Assembly: GCA_964353405.1 (NCBI GenBank)
Contig: CAYGWJ010000103.1
Coordinates: 1-9,308 of the forward strand
DNA length: 9,308 nt
From: JBGLNJ01 sp964353405
Lineage (GTDB): Bacteria > Chloroflexota > Anaerolineae > Fen-1058
Direction: 5' to 3'
Shown: piece after piece, positions 1 to 6,476 of the stretch
Position numbering within the stretch: position 1 is the first letter of the stretch
Layout of the letters: every line of letters starts with the position of its first letter
Position numbers and translations under genes: made by a program
Notes under the pieces: model-generated
What the model was told of the DNA's origin: nothing
Database searches by the model: none
Seen by the model: the letters and a program-made list of their open reading frames with translations, nothing else

Positions 1-702
1 CAAGCGATAGTGTACCCGCGCGGCATAATCTTTGTAGCCATCCAATTCGGCCTGAAGCGTCTTGTCTTCCAACGCCGTGCGGACGAGGATGCAACACGCC
101 GCCAGCCCCGCCGGGATAAGCGCCCACAATGTGCCGAGCATCACGGGCGTCGCCAGTTGGAACAATATCCCGCCGACATAGCCCGGATGGCGCACATACG
201 CATAAGGCCCACTGCTGACGACGGTATGCCCCCGATCTTTTTGGATACGAACCACCAGCGAGAAAAAGTTGTTGACGATCATGGCCCACGTCATCAGTCC
301 CATGCCCAGCACGAACACCACCAGCCCCGCCGCCTGCCACGCGAACGGAACCTGTGGCGGCCACCCAAAGCGCCAATCAAGTCCGGCCATGATCAGCATG
401 GCCGTCGAGCCGAGCGGGCCAGTGAGATGGGCCAATACCCGATCCCAGGCTTTGGCATCCGCTTTGGGATGCGCGCGCTCTTTCATCAGTTCTGGGCTGA
501 CGACCATGACGAGCAGACACGCATCCACTGCGGACACCAGCGTATAGACCCACGCCATCGGCCAGTCCAGCCGACCCGCCGAGATGAACAAGATCGCGCC
601 AAGAAACAATCCTCCCGCTATGCCTTTGAGCGAACTCGATACAACCCACCCGGCTGTGCCGGTCGCCCGATTTGATGATCCAATCCTTGCGTTTCCACTC
701 AT
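1..702 (-). CDS. Isoprenylcysteine carboxyl methyltransferase-like membrane protein (3' end cut by window edge)
   Basis: The reading frame is open from an ATG at 702-700 to the left edge, giving 234 residues with no stop, so the C-terminus is missing. Hydrophobic segments lie at about residues 27-43, 49-69, 97-108, 121-143 and 175-206. Residues 165-175 read GPYAYVRHPGY, the hallmark of the ICMT/phospholipid-methyltransferase (PEMT-like) family. Near the end an E212-D213 pair and a YKDYAARV stretch match the family's C-terminal helix. Members are integral membrane SAM-dependent methyltransferases; bacterial substrates are mostly unknown, so no substrate is assigned. An AAGGAGG box sits a few bases before the ATG. 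The gene follows the permease stop by 38 bp on the same strand and is probably the third gene of that operon. Judging by the family, only a few residues should be missing beyond the edge. The family call is firm, the function is not. Confidence 0.85.
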   Translation of the reverse strand, partial: MSGNARIGSSNRATGTAGWVVSSSLKGIAGGLFLGAILFISAGRLDWPMAWVYTLVSAVDACLLVMVVSPELMKERAHPKADAKAWDRVLAHLTGPLGSTAMLIMAGLDWRFGWPPQVPFAWQAAGLVVFVLGMGLMTWAMIVNNFFSLVVRIQKDRGHTVVSSGPYAYVRHPGYVGGILFQLATPVMLGTLWALIPAGLAACCILVRTALEDKTLQAELDGYKDYAARVHYRL

Positions 703-740
703 TGTGCCTCCTTCATCTCGTCCCTCACATCCCGCGACTT

Positions 741-3011
741 TTACTCGTACCGCAACGCTTCCACCGGACTCAGGTTCGCCGCTCGCCAGGCGGGGTACAG
801 CCCACCGACCGCACCCAGCAGAATCGCAATGGCGAGCGTTTGCGCCAACAGCCCCGGCGAGATGATAACGGCCAGCCAACTGCCCCACATCGGAATCTGC
901 TGCATCGCCTGGCCCAGTAACCAGGCCAGCACAACGCCTATCACCACGCCGATCAGCCCGAGCGCCAGCGATTCCTTGATCACCATCCCCACCACCTTGC
1001 GCCGCCGCCAGCCCAGCGCGCGCAGCGTGCCGATCTCGCGCGTCCGCTCGAACACGCTCATGATCATCGTGTTCATCATCCCGATGCCGCCGACGAGGAT
1101 CGCCAACGCGCTGATGGCCCATACCATCACATTCATCACTTCCATCTCTGGCATGAACTCGTTCACCTCGCTGGACGCCGCGACGAGCACTTCAGAGATG
1201 TTCGCCTCGATCTGCTTGCGAACTGGCTCGACCTGGCTGGGGTCTCGCACCTTGATCACATAGATCGACACCTGGCGCGGCTTGCCCAAAATCGCCTGCC
1301 CATCGCGCAGCGGAATGACCATGCCACTTTCTTCCCAAGAGACGCCTGTCTCAAAGATCCCTACCACACGAAGGCCCATCTCGCCCAGTCTCAACGTCTC
1401 GCCAATATTGACCTTGAGCGAATCGGCCGCCGGGCGGCCCATAATGACCTCTCGGCTGCCGGACAGCCCACGCCCTTGCACGATCTTGAAATGGCGCAGG
1501 GCTGGCTCCTGGGGATCATAACCCATGATCAAGGCGAATGGCACTCGTTCCATCGTCACTGCGCCAAAGACAAGCCCCGATACGCTCTCCACACCTGGGA
1601 TCGCGGCGATCTGTCTACCCACACGCTCGCCGATCGCACTGTAGCCGATGTCAGAAGAGCCTGCTTGCCGCACCATCAAATCTACGTCGCCCTGGGTGAA
1701 CAACTTGCCCAGCTCACGCATGAACCCGTCTGTAATACCGCTGAGCGCGACGACTGCGGTCAGGCCGATGCTGATGCCCACGATCGTCAGCACCGTGCGC
1801 CCGCGCCGGCTCCACAGTGACCGCAACGTCTCACTCTTGCGCAGCCCGACTCTAAATTTGACATTTGAACTTCGAGATTTTCGACTTGCTCCCGCGCCAC
1901 CTTCGTACCGCAGCGCCTCGACCGGCATCAGTCTGGAAGCCCACCACGCCGGATACAGTCCGCCGACGCAGCCCAGCACGATCGCCGTCAACATCCCTTG
2001 CCCCAGCAGAGGCAGCGAGAGCTTGCCTTGCAAATAGCTCATGGCCGAACTCGTGCTCATCGGGATAACCAATGCCGCGCCAGCCGCGCAGCCGACCAGT
2101 CCGCCGAGCGCGCCCAGCAGCGCGCTCTCGCCCATCACCATGATCACCACGCGCCAACGGCTCCACCCCAGCGCACGCAGCGTGCCGATCTCGCGCGTCC
2201 GCTCGAACGCACTCATCATGACCGTGTTGGTCATGCCCACGCCGCCGATGATGACGGCCAAGAGCGCAATGCCCAACGCCATCCCTTGCATCATGCCCAC
2301 CATCTGTTGATCGTTGGCTGCCTGGGACGATTCAGAGATGGTCAGCTTGGCATACTGTCGCTCCAGCCTGGCGCGCACTTGGTCCATCTGCCGGGGGTCC
2401 TTGAGCTTGATCTGCACCGCGCCCACCTGGCGATGCTTTTGCAGCAACTGTTGAGCGTCCGCTAGCGACACCACCGAGGCCGCATCCTCAAAGCCGCTGC
2501 CCGTGGCGTAAATGCCGACGATGCGGAACGCTCCGCCCGGCAGCCGTATCATGTCGCCGACGTTCAACTTGAGCGCCTCGGAAGCCTGCTTACCCAGCAT
2601 GATCTCACGGCTGTTGATTTGGCGCGATGTGCCGAGCATCTCCCCTGCGACCGGCTTGAAGCGCCGGATGGCAAAGCCCTTGGGGTCATAGCCAAAAACG
2701 TAAAAATAAAACGAGCCTGACACGTTGACATTGCCCACGATGACGCCACCGGCCGAACTCACATCCGGCATCGCCGCCACTTGACTGATAACGTCCTCAT
2801 CTACGCCGCTGAGCGTGATGTCATACGAGCCTTTCTGCATCATGACCAGGTTCGCGCCGCTGCCGGAAAACATCGAAACGTAACCGGTGCGCAAGCCTTC
2901 GCCCATCGCGCCCAGCGCCACGATCATGGCCACGCCAATGGCGATGCCAGATACGGTCAGCAGCGTACGTGTCTTTCTGCGCGTGAGATTCTTGAGCATT
3001 TGAGTGAACAT
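741..3011 (-). CDS. ABC transporter permease, tandem fusion of two MacB/FtsX-type units
   Basis: The 756-residue protein is two complete permeases in one chain. Each unit has an N-terminal membrane helix (about 17-37 and 405-425), a MacB-type periplasmic core domain (about 45-235 and 435-620) and a C-terminal FtsX domain with three helices (about 245-360 and 628-745). Both units contain the block FERTREIGTLRALGW and end in near-identical tails, GLYPAWWASRLMPVEALRYE (351-370) and GLYPAWRAANLSPVEALRYE (737-756). Residues 371-391 form a basic, Ser-rich linker. MacB/FtsX permeases normally work as dimers of about 400-residue chains with a cytosolic ATPase, exporting lipids, peptides or drugs or acting as mechanotransmitters. 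The fusion should act as a covalent pseudo-dimer. No ATPase gene lies in the window. The ATG at 3011 has only a weak ribosome site (GGAAAA); an internal ATG at codon 5 is possible. It lies 61 bp after the TrmB gene. Confidence 0.93.
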   Translation of the reverse strand: MFTQMLKNLTRRKTRTLLTVSGIAIGVAMIVALGAMGEGLRTGYVSMFSGSGANLVMMQKGSYDITLSGVDEDVISQVAAMPDVSSAGGVIVGNVNVSGSFYFYVFGYDPKGFAIRRFKPVAGEMLGTSRQINSREIMLGKQASEALKLNVGDMIRLPGGAFRIVGIYATGSGFEDAASVVSLADAQQLLQKHRQVGAVQIKLKDPRQMDQVRARLERQYAKLTISESSQAANDQQMVGMMQGMALGIALLAVIIGGVGMTNTVMMSAFERTREIGTLRALGWSRWRVVIMVMGESALLGALGGLVGCAAGAALVIPMSTSSAMSYLQGKLSLPLLGQGMLTAIVLGCVGGLYPAWWASRLMPVEALRYEGGAGASRKSRSSNVKFRVGLRKSETLRSLWSRRGRTVLTIVGISIGLTAVVALSGITDGFMRELGKLFTQGDVDLMVRQAGSSDIGYSAIGERVGRQIAAIPGVESVSGLVFGAVTMERVPFALIMGYDPQEPALRHFKIVQGRGLSGSREVIMGRPAADSLKVNIGETLRLGEMGLRVVGIFETGVSWEESGMVIPLRDGQAILGKPRQVSIYVIKVRDPSQVEPVRKQIEANISEVLVAASSEVNEFMPEMEVMNVMVWAISALAILVGGIGMMNTMIMSVFERTREIGTLRALGWRRRKVVGMVIKESLALGLIGVVIGVVLAWLLGQAMQQIPMWGSWLAVIISPGLLAQTLAIAILLGAVGGLYPAWRAANLSPVEALRYE
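1021..1053. repeat. 33-bp exact direct repeat inside the fused permease gene (copy in second half)
   Basis: Positions 1021-1053 are identical, base for base, to 2176-2208. Both encode the FERTREIGTLRA motif of the FtsX domain, once in each half of the permease. The flanking sequence differs in many third positions. Perfect identity over 33 bp can reflect a recent duplication, gene conversion between the halves, or selection plus shared codon preference. Confidence 0.9.
1839..1901 (-). other. Linker-coding segment of the fused permease, resembling intergenic filler
   Basis: This segment encodes residues 371-391 between the two permease units. Its middle (about 1850-1890) is clearly richer in A and T than the flanking gene and is made of loosely repeated short words such as AAATTTGACATTTGAA and CGAGATTTTCGA. 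It encodes a basic, low-complexity peptide (SRKSRSSNVKFR) with no domain character. This look is what one expects from a former spacer between two separate permease genes that became coding after loss of the stop codon. That origin is inference. Confidence 0.5.
2176..2208. repeat. 33-bp exact direct repeat inside the fused permease gene (copy in first half)
   Basis: This is the partner of the copy at 1021-1053, 1155 bp away and in the same orientation. It encodes the same FtsX-domain motif in the first unit of the permease. Recombination between the copies would delete exactly one permease-length unit and keep the frame, because 1155 is a multiple of three. Confidence 0.9.
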
Positions 3012-3032
3012 TCGGATTTTCCAGGAGTCAAA

Positions 3033-3084
3033 CGTGATGCGTGAAACGTAAAACGCGATTACGTTTTACGTTTCACGTTTTACG
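3033..3084. repeat. Heptad-based palindromic intergenic repeat, copy 1
   Basis: Arms 3040-3055 (CGTGAAACGTAAAACG) and 3062-3077 are perfect 16-bp inverted repeats around a 6-base loop. With flanks the arms extend to 3033-3055 and 3062-3084, matching at 20 of 23 positions. The right arm is built from 7-base units: ACGTTTT, ACGTTTC, ACGTTTT. The same 16-mer recurs at 6478-6493. It lies between the TrmB gene and the permease gene and overlaps the TrmB stop codon. It lacks a T-run, so it is not a plain intrinsic terminator. A REP-like role in mRNA processing or stability, or a small non-autonomous mobile unit, would fit. Confidence 0.88.
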
Positions 3085-3819
3085 ATACCGGCGCGAAGGT
3101 TTGCGCGGCGCAACGTCCGCCATCTCTTGCTTCAGGCACCAGAGCGCCCAGGCCACGGCGTACGAATTGGTCGTCCAGGCGGCGCTTTCGCTGCGATCCA
3201 CCTCGCCGATCAAGGCCTCGCGCCCATCCACCACCAGCGTCAGGCCGTGCCCCAGCGCGTGACGCAGTTGCTCTCCGTGCGCATGAACGATGATGGTCAG
3301 ACCGTCGGCATCGTAAGGCACAGGCGAGACGACCGTCAGCGCCAGCTTACGCGCTTTGGCCTGTTGCAGCCAGGTCAACAGATCATCCAACTGGTCATCG
3401 TCGCCCACGGCCACGGCCACCTCGCTCTGCGCCCGCTCAATCATCTCGCGCGCCTGGGCCAGGATGTTGTCATGCCCGGCAATGTTCCAGGTCTGGCCTG
3501 GCGCGACGGGTGTGGCGGTCACACGCTTAAAGCCATCGGACAATTCATCGAGCGTGTCCTCGAACTCGTGGCGCATCCGGTCGAGCAACAAGTCCGGCGG
3601 CACTGGCGCATAGCGCACCATGTCGCCGAAAGACTGGGTGACGACCGCGCCGCGCGCAATGAGCTTGCCCAACACTTCGTAAATCGTCGAGCGCGGCACA
3701 CCCGACTCTTTGGCGACCTGGTAGCCCGTGGCCGGGCTGACCCGCTGCAAAGCCACGTACACCTTGGCCTCGTACTCGGTAAACCCCGTCTTGGCCAATT
3801 GCTCGACCAGATTACTCAT
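3073..3819 (-). CDS. TrmB-family transcriptional regulator
   Basis: The 248-residue protein has a TrmB-type winged helix-turn-helix at about residues 5-65: GFTEYEAKVYVAL, then a recognition region around VPRSTIYEVLGKL. A helical segment (about 75-100) follows, then an effector-domain region (about 110-235) with DGREALIGEVDRSESAAWTT, as in the C-terminal domain of TrmB-type regulators. TrmB proteins sense sugars or related metabolites and repress or activate transport and sugar-metabolism genes; the ligand here is unknown. I chose the ATG at 3819 because AGGAGG lies 6 bases upstream and the family's N-terminus begins there. The frame stays open to 4005, but that would start upstream of the apparent promoter. 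The last three codons (RKT) and the TGA come from the palindromic repeat at 3033-3084. It heads the leftward operon and is divergent from the aldolase operon. Autoregulation is likely. Confidence 0.92.
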   Translation of the reverse strand: MSNLVEQLAKTGFTEYEAKVYVALQRVSPATGYQVAKESGVPRSTIYEVLGKLIARGAVVTQSFGDMVRYAPVPPDLLLDRMRHEFEDTLDELSDGFKRVTATPVAPGQTWNIAGHDNILAQAREMIERAQSEVAVAVGDDDQLDDLLTWLQQAKARKLALTVVSPVPYDADGLTIIVHAHGEQLRHALGHGLTLVVDGREALIGEVDRSESAAWTTNSYAVAWALWCLKQEMADVAPRKPSRRYRKT

Positions 3820-3829
3820 GCCGCGCCTC

Positions 3830-3876
3830 CTAGTCGTCAGTCTACACACGCCCGACGTTAGTCTACTAACGACTAG
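3830..3876. promoter_or_regulatory. Probable TrmB-type operator: nested inverted and direct repeats
   Basis: Three repeat patterns overlap here. CTAGTCGTCAG (3830-3840) and CTAACGACTAG (3866-3876) are inverted copies matching at 10 of 11 positions. CGTTAGTCTACTAACG (3856-3871) is a 16-bp palindrome with 7-bp arms. GTCAGTCTAC (3836-3845) and GTTAGTCTAC (3857-3866) are direct copies 21 bp apart, two helical turns, and match at 9 of 10 positions. The block covers the expected start site of the leftward promoter and runs to the TrmB ribosome site, a classic position for repression of the TrmB operon. Binding by this TrmB protein is inference. Confidence 0.7.
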
Positions 3877-3903
3877 TGTACCACTTTCGACATGGCTTGT
3901 CAA
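3875..3903 (-). promoter_or_regulatory. Sigma-70-type promoter of the TrmB-permease-methyltransferase operon
   Basis: Read leftward, TTGACA (3903-3898) matches the -35 consensus exactly. After a 17-base spacer comes TACACT (3880-3875), which matches 4 of 6 bases of the -10 consensus. Transcription would start near 3868, inside the palindrome 3856-3871, leaving a leader of about 49 bases before the TrmB ATG. Confidence 0.7.
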
Positions 3904-3988
3904 GCTGTTCTGCCTACTTTTGTGGCATGCGCACCTACCACATTTGTTGTACGCGGACGTTATGCCCGGCAAGGCCCAGTGGCGGATA

Positions 3989-3997
3989 TGGTATAAT
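3989..3997 (+). promoter_or_regulatory. Extended -10 promoter of the aldolase operon
   Basis: TGGTATAAT is a perfect extended -10 element (TGN followed by TATAAT at 3992-3997). No good -35 lies 16-18 bases upstream, which extended -10 promoters tolerate and which can mean that an activator is used. Transcription would start near 4004, giving a leader of about 50 bases before the ATG at 4055. Confidence 0.7.
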
Positions 3998-4027
3998 AAT
4001 CCCACTGCGCAAACCTCCCACGGAGAT

Positions 4028-4044
4028 TTGTGAATTCTTCACAA
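4028..4044 (+). promoter_or_regulatory. 17-bp palindrome abutting the ribosome binding site of the aldolase gene
   Basis: TTGTGAATTCTTCACAA has perfect 7-bp arms around TTC. It lies in the predicted leader (about +25 to +41) and its last two bases overlap AAGGAG (4043-4048), the ribosome site of the aldolase. It could be an operator for a dimeric repressor blocking elongation from the promoter at 3989, or an RNA hairpin limiting access to the ribosome site. It differs in sequence from the 3830-3876 operator, so a second regulator is possible. Confidence 0.55.
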
Positions 4045-4054
4045 GGAGTTCAAA

Positions 4055-5005
4055 ATGATCGTCACAACCAAGAAATTGTTCGGAGCCGCCTATGGGAAAT
4101 ATGCCATTGGAGCCTACAACATCAACAACCTCGAGCAAGCCATGGGGCTTTTCCGAGGCTGCCTGGATAGCCAGGCGCCGTTCATCATCCAGATCAGCAA
4201 AGGGGCGCGCTCTTACACCCACAAGTTGATGCTGGAAGGGCTGATCCGCAGCGCCGACCAGGTTTTCCCCGACGCCGTCTTTGCCGTCCACCTGGACCAT
4301 GGCGATGAAGCCGCCTGCTATGACTGCATCCAGAGCGGCTTTTATAGCTCCGTGATGATTGATGCCAGCCACGAGGATTTTGAAACCAACCTCGCCATCA
4401 CCAAGCGTGTAGTGCAAGCCGCGCACGCCAAAGGCATTGTGGTCGAATCCGAGTTGGGTCAACTGGGCGGCGTTGAGGAACACGTCAAGGTGGAAGAGAG
4501 CAATGCCAAACTGACGGACCCGGACCAGGCCAAAGAGTTTGTGGAACGCACGGGCGTTGACTCGCTGGCGTGCGCCATCGGCACCAGCCACGGCGCATTC
4601 AAGTTCGCCGGCAAGCAGGGCCTGCATTTTGACGTCCTGGCCGAAATTCAAAAGCGGCTGCCCGGTTTCCCGCTGGTCATGCACGGCAGCAGCTCTGTTC
4701 CCCAGGAAGAAGTGGCCCGCATCAACGCCGCCGGCGGCAAGTTGAGCGGCGCCAAAGGTGTGGACGATACTCAGTTCAGACGCGCCGCCGAGCTAGGCGT
4801 GACCAAAGTCAACATAGATACCGATGGCCGCCTGGTGTGGACCCGCGTGCACCGCGAGTATTTCCTCGAACATCCCGAAAACTTTGACCTCCGGCCCGTT
4901 GGCAAGGTGTTCATGGCCGAATACGCCAAGTTCATTGCCGACAAAAACGTCAAGTTGGGTAGTTCGGGCCAATTGGACGCCGCGCGTCAAATGCTGCAAG
5001 CCTGA
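4055..5005 (+). CDS. fba: Class II (zinc) fructose-bisphosphate aldolase
   Basis: The 316-residue cytosolic TIM-barrel enzyme should cleave or form fructose 1,6-bisphosphate from glyceraldehyde 3-phosphate and dihydroxyacetone phosphate. The class II signatures are in order: HLDHG at 79-83 (D81 catalytic, H82 zinc ligand), YSSVMIDAS (97-104 region), ESELGQLGG at 131-139 with the conserved E133, AIGTSHGAFKF at 174-184 (H179 ligand), VMHGSSSVP at 208-216 (H210 ligand, phosphate-loop serines) and KVNIDTDGR at 251-259 (NxDTD phosphate and substrate site). The length is normal for class IIB. The ATG at 4055 has AAGGAG 6 bases upstream. It is the first gene of a rightward operon, 47 bp before a second aldolase homologue. 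Ketose-bisphosphate relatives such as tagatose-bisphosphate aldolase share these motifs, so the exact substrate is not proven. Confidence 0.94.
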   Translation: MIVTTKKLFGAAYGKYAIGAYNINNLEQAMGLFRGCLDSQAPFIIQISKGARSYTHKLMLEGLIRSADQVFPDAVFAVHLDHGDEAACYDCIQSGFYSSVMIDASHEDFETNLAITKRVVQAAHAKGIVVESELGQLGGVEEHVKVEESNAKLTDPDQAKEFVERTGVDSLACAIGTSHGAFKFAGKQGLHFDVLAEIQKRLPGFPLVMHGSSSVPQEEVARINAAGGKLSGAKGVDDTQFRRAAELGVTKVNIDTDGRLVWTRVHREYFLEHPENFDLRPVGKVFMAEYAKFIADKNVKLGSSGQLDAARQMLQA

Positions 5006-5052
5006 TGGTTCACCCTGGCGAGGGTATAGGGGTATGAAAGAAAGAGGGTGCA

Positions 5053-6468
5053 GTGGCCAATCCATCGCTTGACCGCTTGCGCAAGTCGCTGGCCGGAACG
5101 GTCCTGCTCAAAGGCGGCCGCTTGGTCGTCAAAGACGAACAGCGCCTGCCTGACCGGATGAACGGCCTGGCGTTTGAAGCGGCCTTGGGCGACGCGCAGA
5201 CCCAAGCCGCAGCGCGCTGGCTCATCTGGGAGACCGCGCAGGCGCTGGGCATTCGCCCGGCCTCGATCCACGAGTTGTACATGGCGCGCGGGCGCGGCGA
5301 GTGTGGTTGCCACTTTACTGTTCCGGCAATGAACCTCCGCATGATGACTTTTGACTCGGCGCGGGCCGTGTTTCGAGCCGCCCGCAAGATCCAGGCCGGC
5401 GCGTTCATCTTTGAGATCGCCCGCAGCGAGATGGGTTACACCGATCAGCGCCCGGCAGAGTATGCTTCGTCGGTACTGGCGGCGGCCATCAAGGAAGGCT
5501 ATCGCGGGCCGGTGTTCATCCAGGGCGATCACTTTCAGACGGGGGCCAAAAAATACGCCGCCGCGCCGCAAGTGGAAGTGCAAGCCATCCGCGACTTGAT
5601 TGTGGAGGCGATTGCGGCCGGATTCTACAACATTGACATTGACACCTCGACGCTCGTTGATCTCTCCCGGCCGACGCTGGAAGATCAGCAACAGCTCAAC
5701 TTTGAGCTGTGCGCCGATTTTACGCGCTTTATCCGCGAGCACGAGCCGAAGGGTGTCACTGTTTCCGTCGGCGGCGAGATCGGCGAGGTCGGCCAAAAGA
5801 ACAGCACGCCCCAGGACCTGGAAGCTTTCATGTGTGGCTACAACGATCACAAGGGCAGCATCACCGGCATCAGCAAGATCAGCATCCAGACCGGCACCAG
5901 TCACGGCGGCGTCGTGTTGCCGGATGGCACTCTGGCCGACGTGGCGCTTGATTTTGACGTGCTGCGATTGCTCAGCGAAAAGGCGCGCAAGGAATTCGGC
6001 CTGGGTGGGGCCGTCCAGCATGGCGCGAGCACCCTGCCCGACTCTGCATTCAGCAAGTTTGTCGAAGCAGGCGCGTGCGAGGTTCACCTGGCGACGGCGT
6101 TCCAGTCTCACGTGATGGAGCACACGGCGGTGCCCGAGCCGCTGCGCCAGGAAATGGTCGAGTGGCTCAAGGTCAACGCCGCCGACGAGCGCAAACCTAA
6201 AGACACTGAAGCTCAATTCCTTTACAAGACACGCAAAAAGGCCATTGGCCCGTTCAAGCGACAATTCTGGTCACTGCCGCAAGACGCGCGCCGTGCCATC
6301 GGCGCGAGCCTGGAAAAGCAATTCTCGTTCCTGTTCGAACAGTTGGGCATTGGCGGCACGGCCGAGGTCGTGGCGCAGTTTGTCCACGCGCCGGAGGTTC
6401 ATCAGCCGCTGCCGGAAAGCGGCGTCAAGGCGACCAAAGCTGAATCGGTCGAAGGATTGGCGGACTGA
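5053..6468 (+). CDS. Divergent, extended class II aldolase family protein
   Basis: The 471-residue protein keeps the class II metal-site layout, spread over a longer chain: IQGDHFQ at 156-162 (D159, H160), VGGEIGEVGQ at 239-248 (E242), QTGTSHGG at 279-286 (H284) and VQHGAST at 321-327 (H323 and a GAST phosphate-type loop). NIDIDTS at 193-199 parallels VMIDAS of the standard enzyme. The NxDTD substrate motif of ordinary fructose-bisphosphate aldolases is replaced by EVHLATAFQ (343-351), so the substrate probably differs. An N-terminal extension of about 90 residues and a C-terminal extension of about 110 residues flank the barrel. The GTG at 5053 is the only sensible start: an in-frame TGA lies at 5035-5037, and AGAGGG stands just before it. 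It follows the aldolase by 47 bp and is presumably co-transcribed. It could be catalytic on another ketose (bis)phosphate or a partner of the upstream enzyme, as GatZ/KbaZ are to GatY/KbaY. Function is not assigned. Confidence 0.82.
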   Translation: MANPSLDRLRKSLAGTVLLKGGRLVVKDEQRLPDRMNGLAFEAALGDAQTQAAARWLIWETAQALGIRPASIHELYMARGRGECGCHFTVPAMNLRMMTFDSARAVFRAARKIQAGAFIFEIARSEMGYTDQRPAEYASSVLAAAIKEGYRGPVFIQGDHFQTGAKKYAAAPQVEVQAIRDLIVEAIAAGFYNIDIDTSTLVDLSRPTLEDQQQLNFELCADFTRFIREHEPKGVTVSVGGEIGEVGQKNSTPQDLEAFMCGYNDHKGSITGISKISIQTGTSHGGVVLPDGTLADVALDFDVLRLLSEKARKEFGLGGAVQHGASTLPDSAFSKFVEAGACEVHLATAFQSHVMEHTAVPEPLRQEMVEWLKVNAADERKPKDTEAQFLYKTRKKAIGPFKRQFWSLPQDARRAIGASLEKQFSFLFEQLGIGGTAEVVAQFVHAPEVHQPLPESGVKATKAESVEGLAD

Positions 6469-6476
6469 TAGGTAAG

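Noticed and set aside
10..675. A 221-codon rightward frame at the left edge
   Set aside because: The leftward frame over the same stretch has membrane helices and the RHPGY signature. The rightward peptide is Arg/His/Pro-rich and featureless.
3040..3077. Intrinsic terminator between the TrmB gene and the permease gene
   Set aside because: The stem is long but not GC-rich and no T-run follows on the transcribed strand. Its twin at 6477-6515 also lies inside a probable operon.
3030..3084. CRISPR-like repeat
   Set aside because: The repeated units are 7 bases long with no spacers, and form one palindrome rather than an array.
3127..3861. A 244-codon rightward frame across the TrmB gene
   Set aside because: The opposite strand encodes a clear TrmB protein with a ribosome site. 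The rightward peptide is His/Arg/Gln-rich with no domain.
3820..4005. N-terminal extension of TrmB to an ATG at 4005
   Set aside because: It would begin upstream of the leftward promoter, lacks family similarity, and a strong AGGAGG precedes the internal ATG at 3819.
5012..5025. Small hairpin ACCCT/AGGGT between the two aldolase genes
   Set aside because: The stem is only 5 bp and has no T-run; it is too weak to call a terminator or regulator.
4987..6264. A 425-codon open frame antisense to the aldolase homologue
   Set aside because: It has no recognisable domain and mirrors the opposite strand's conserved aldolase motifs. High-GC genes commonly leave such antisense frames open.
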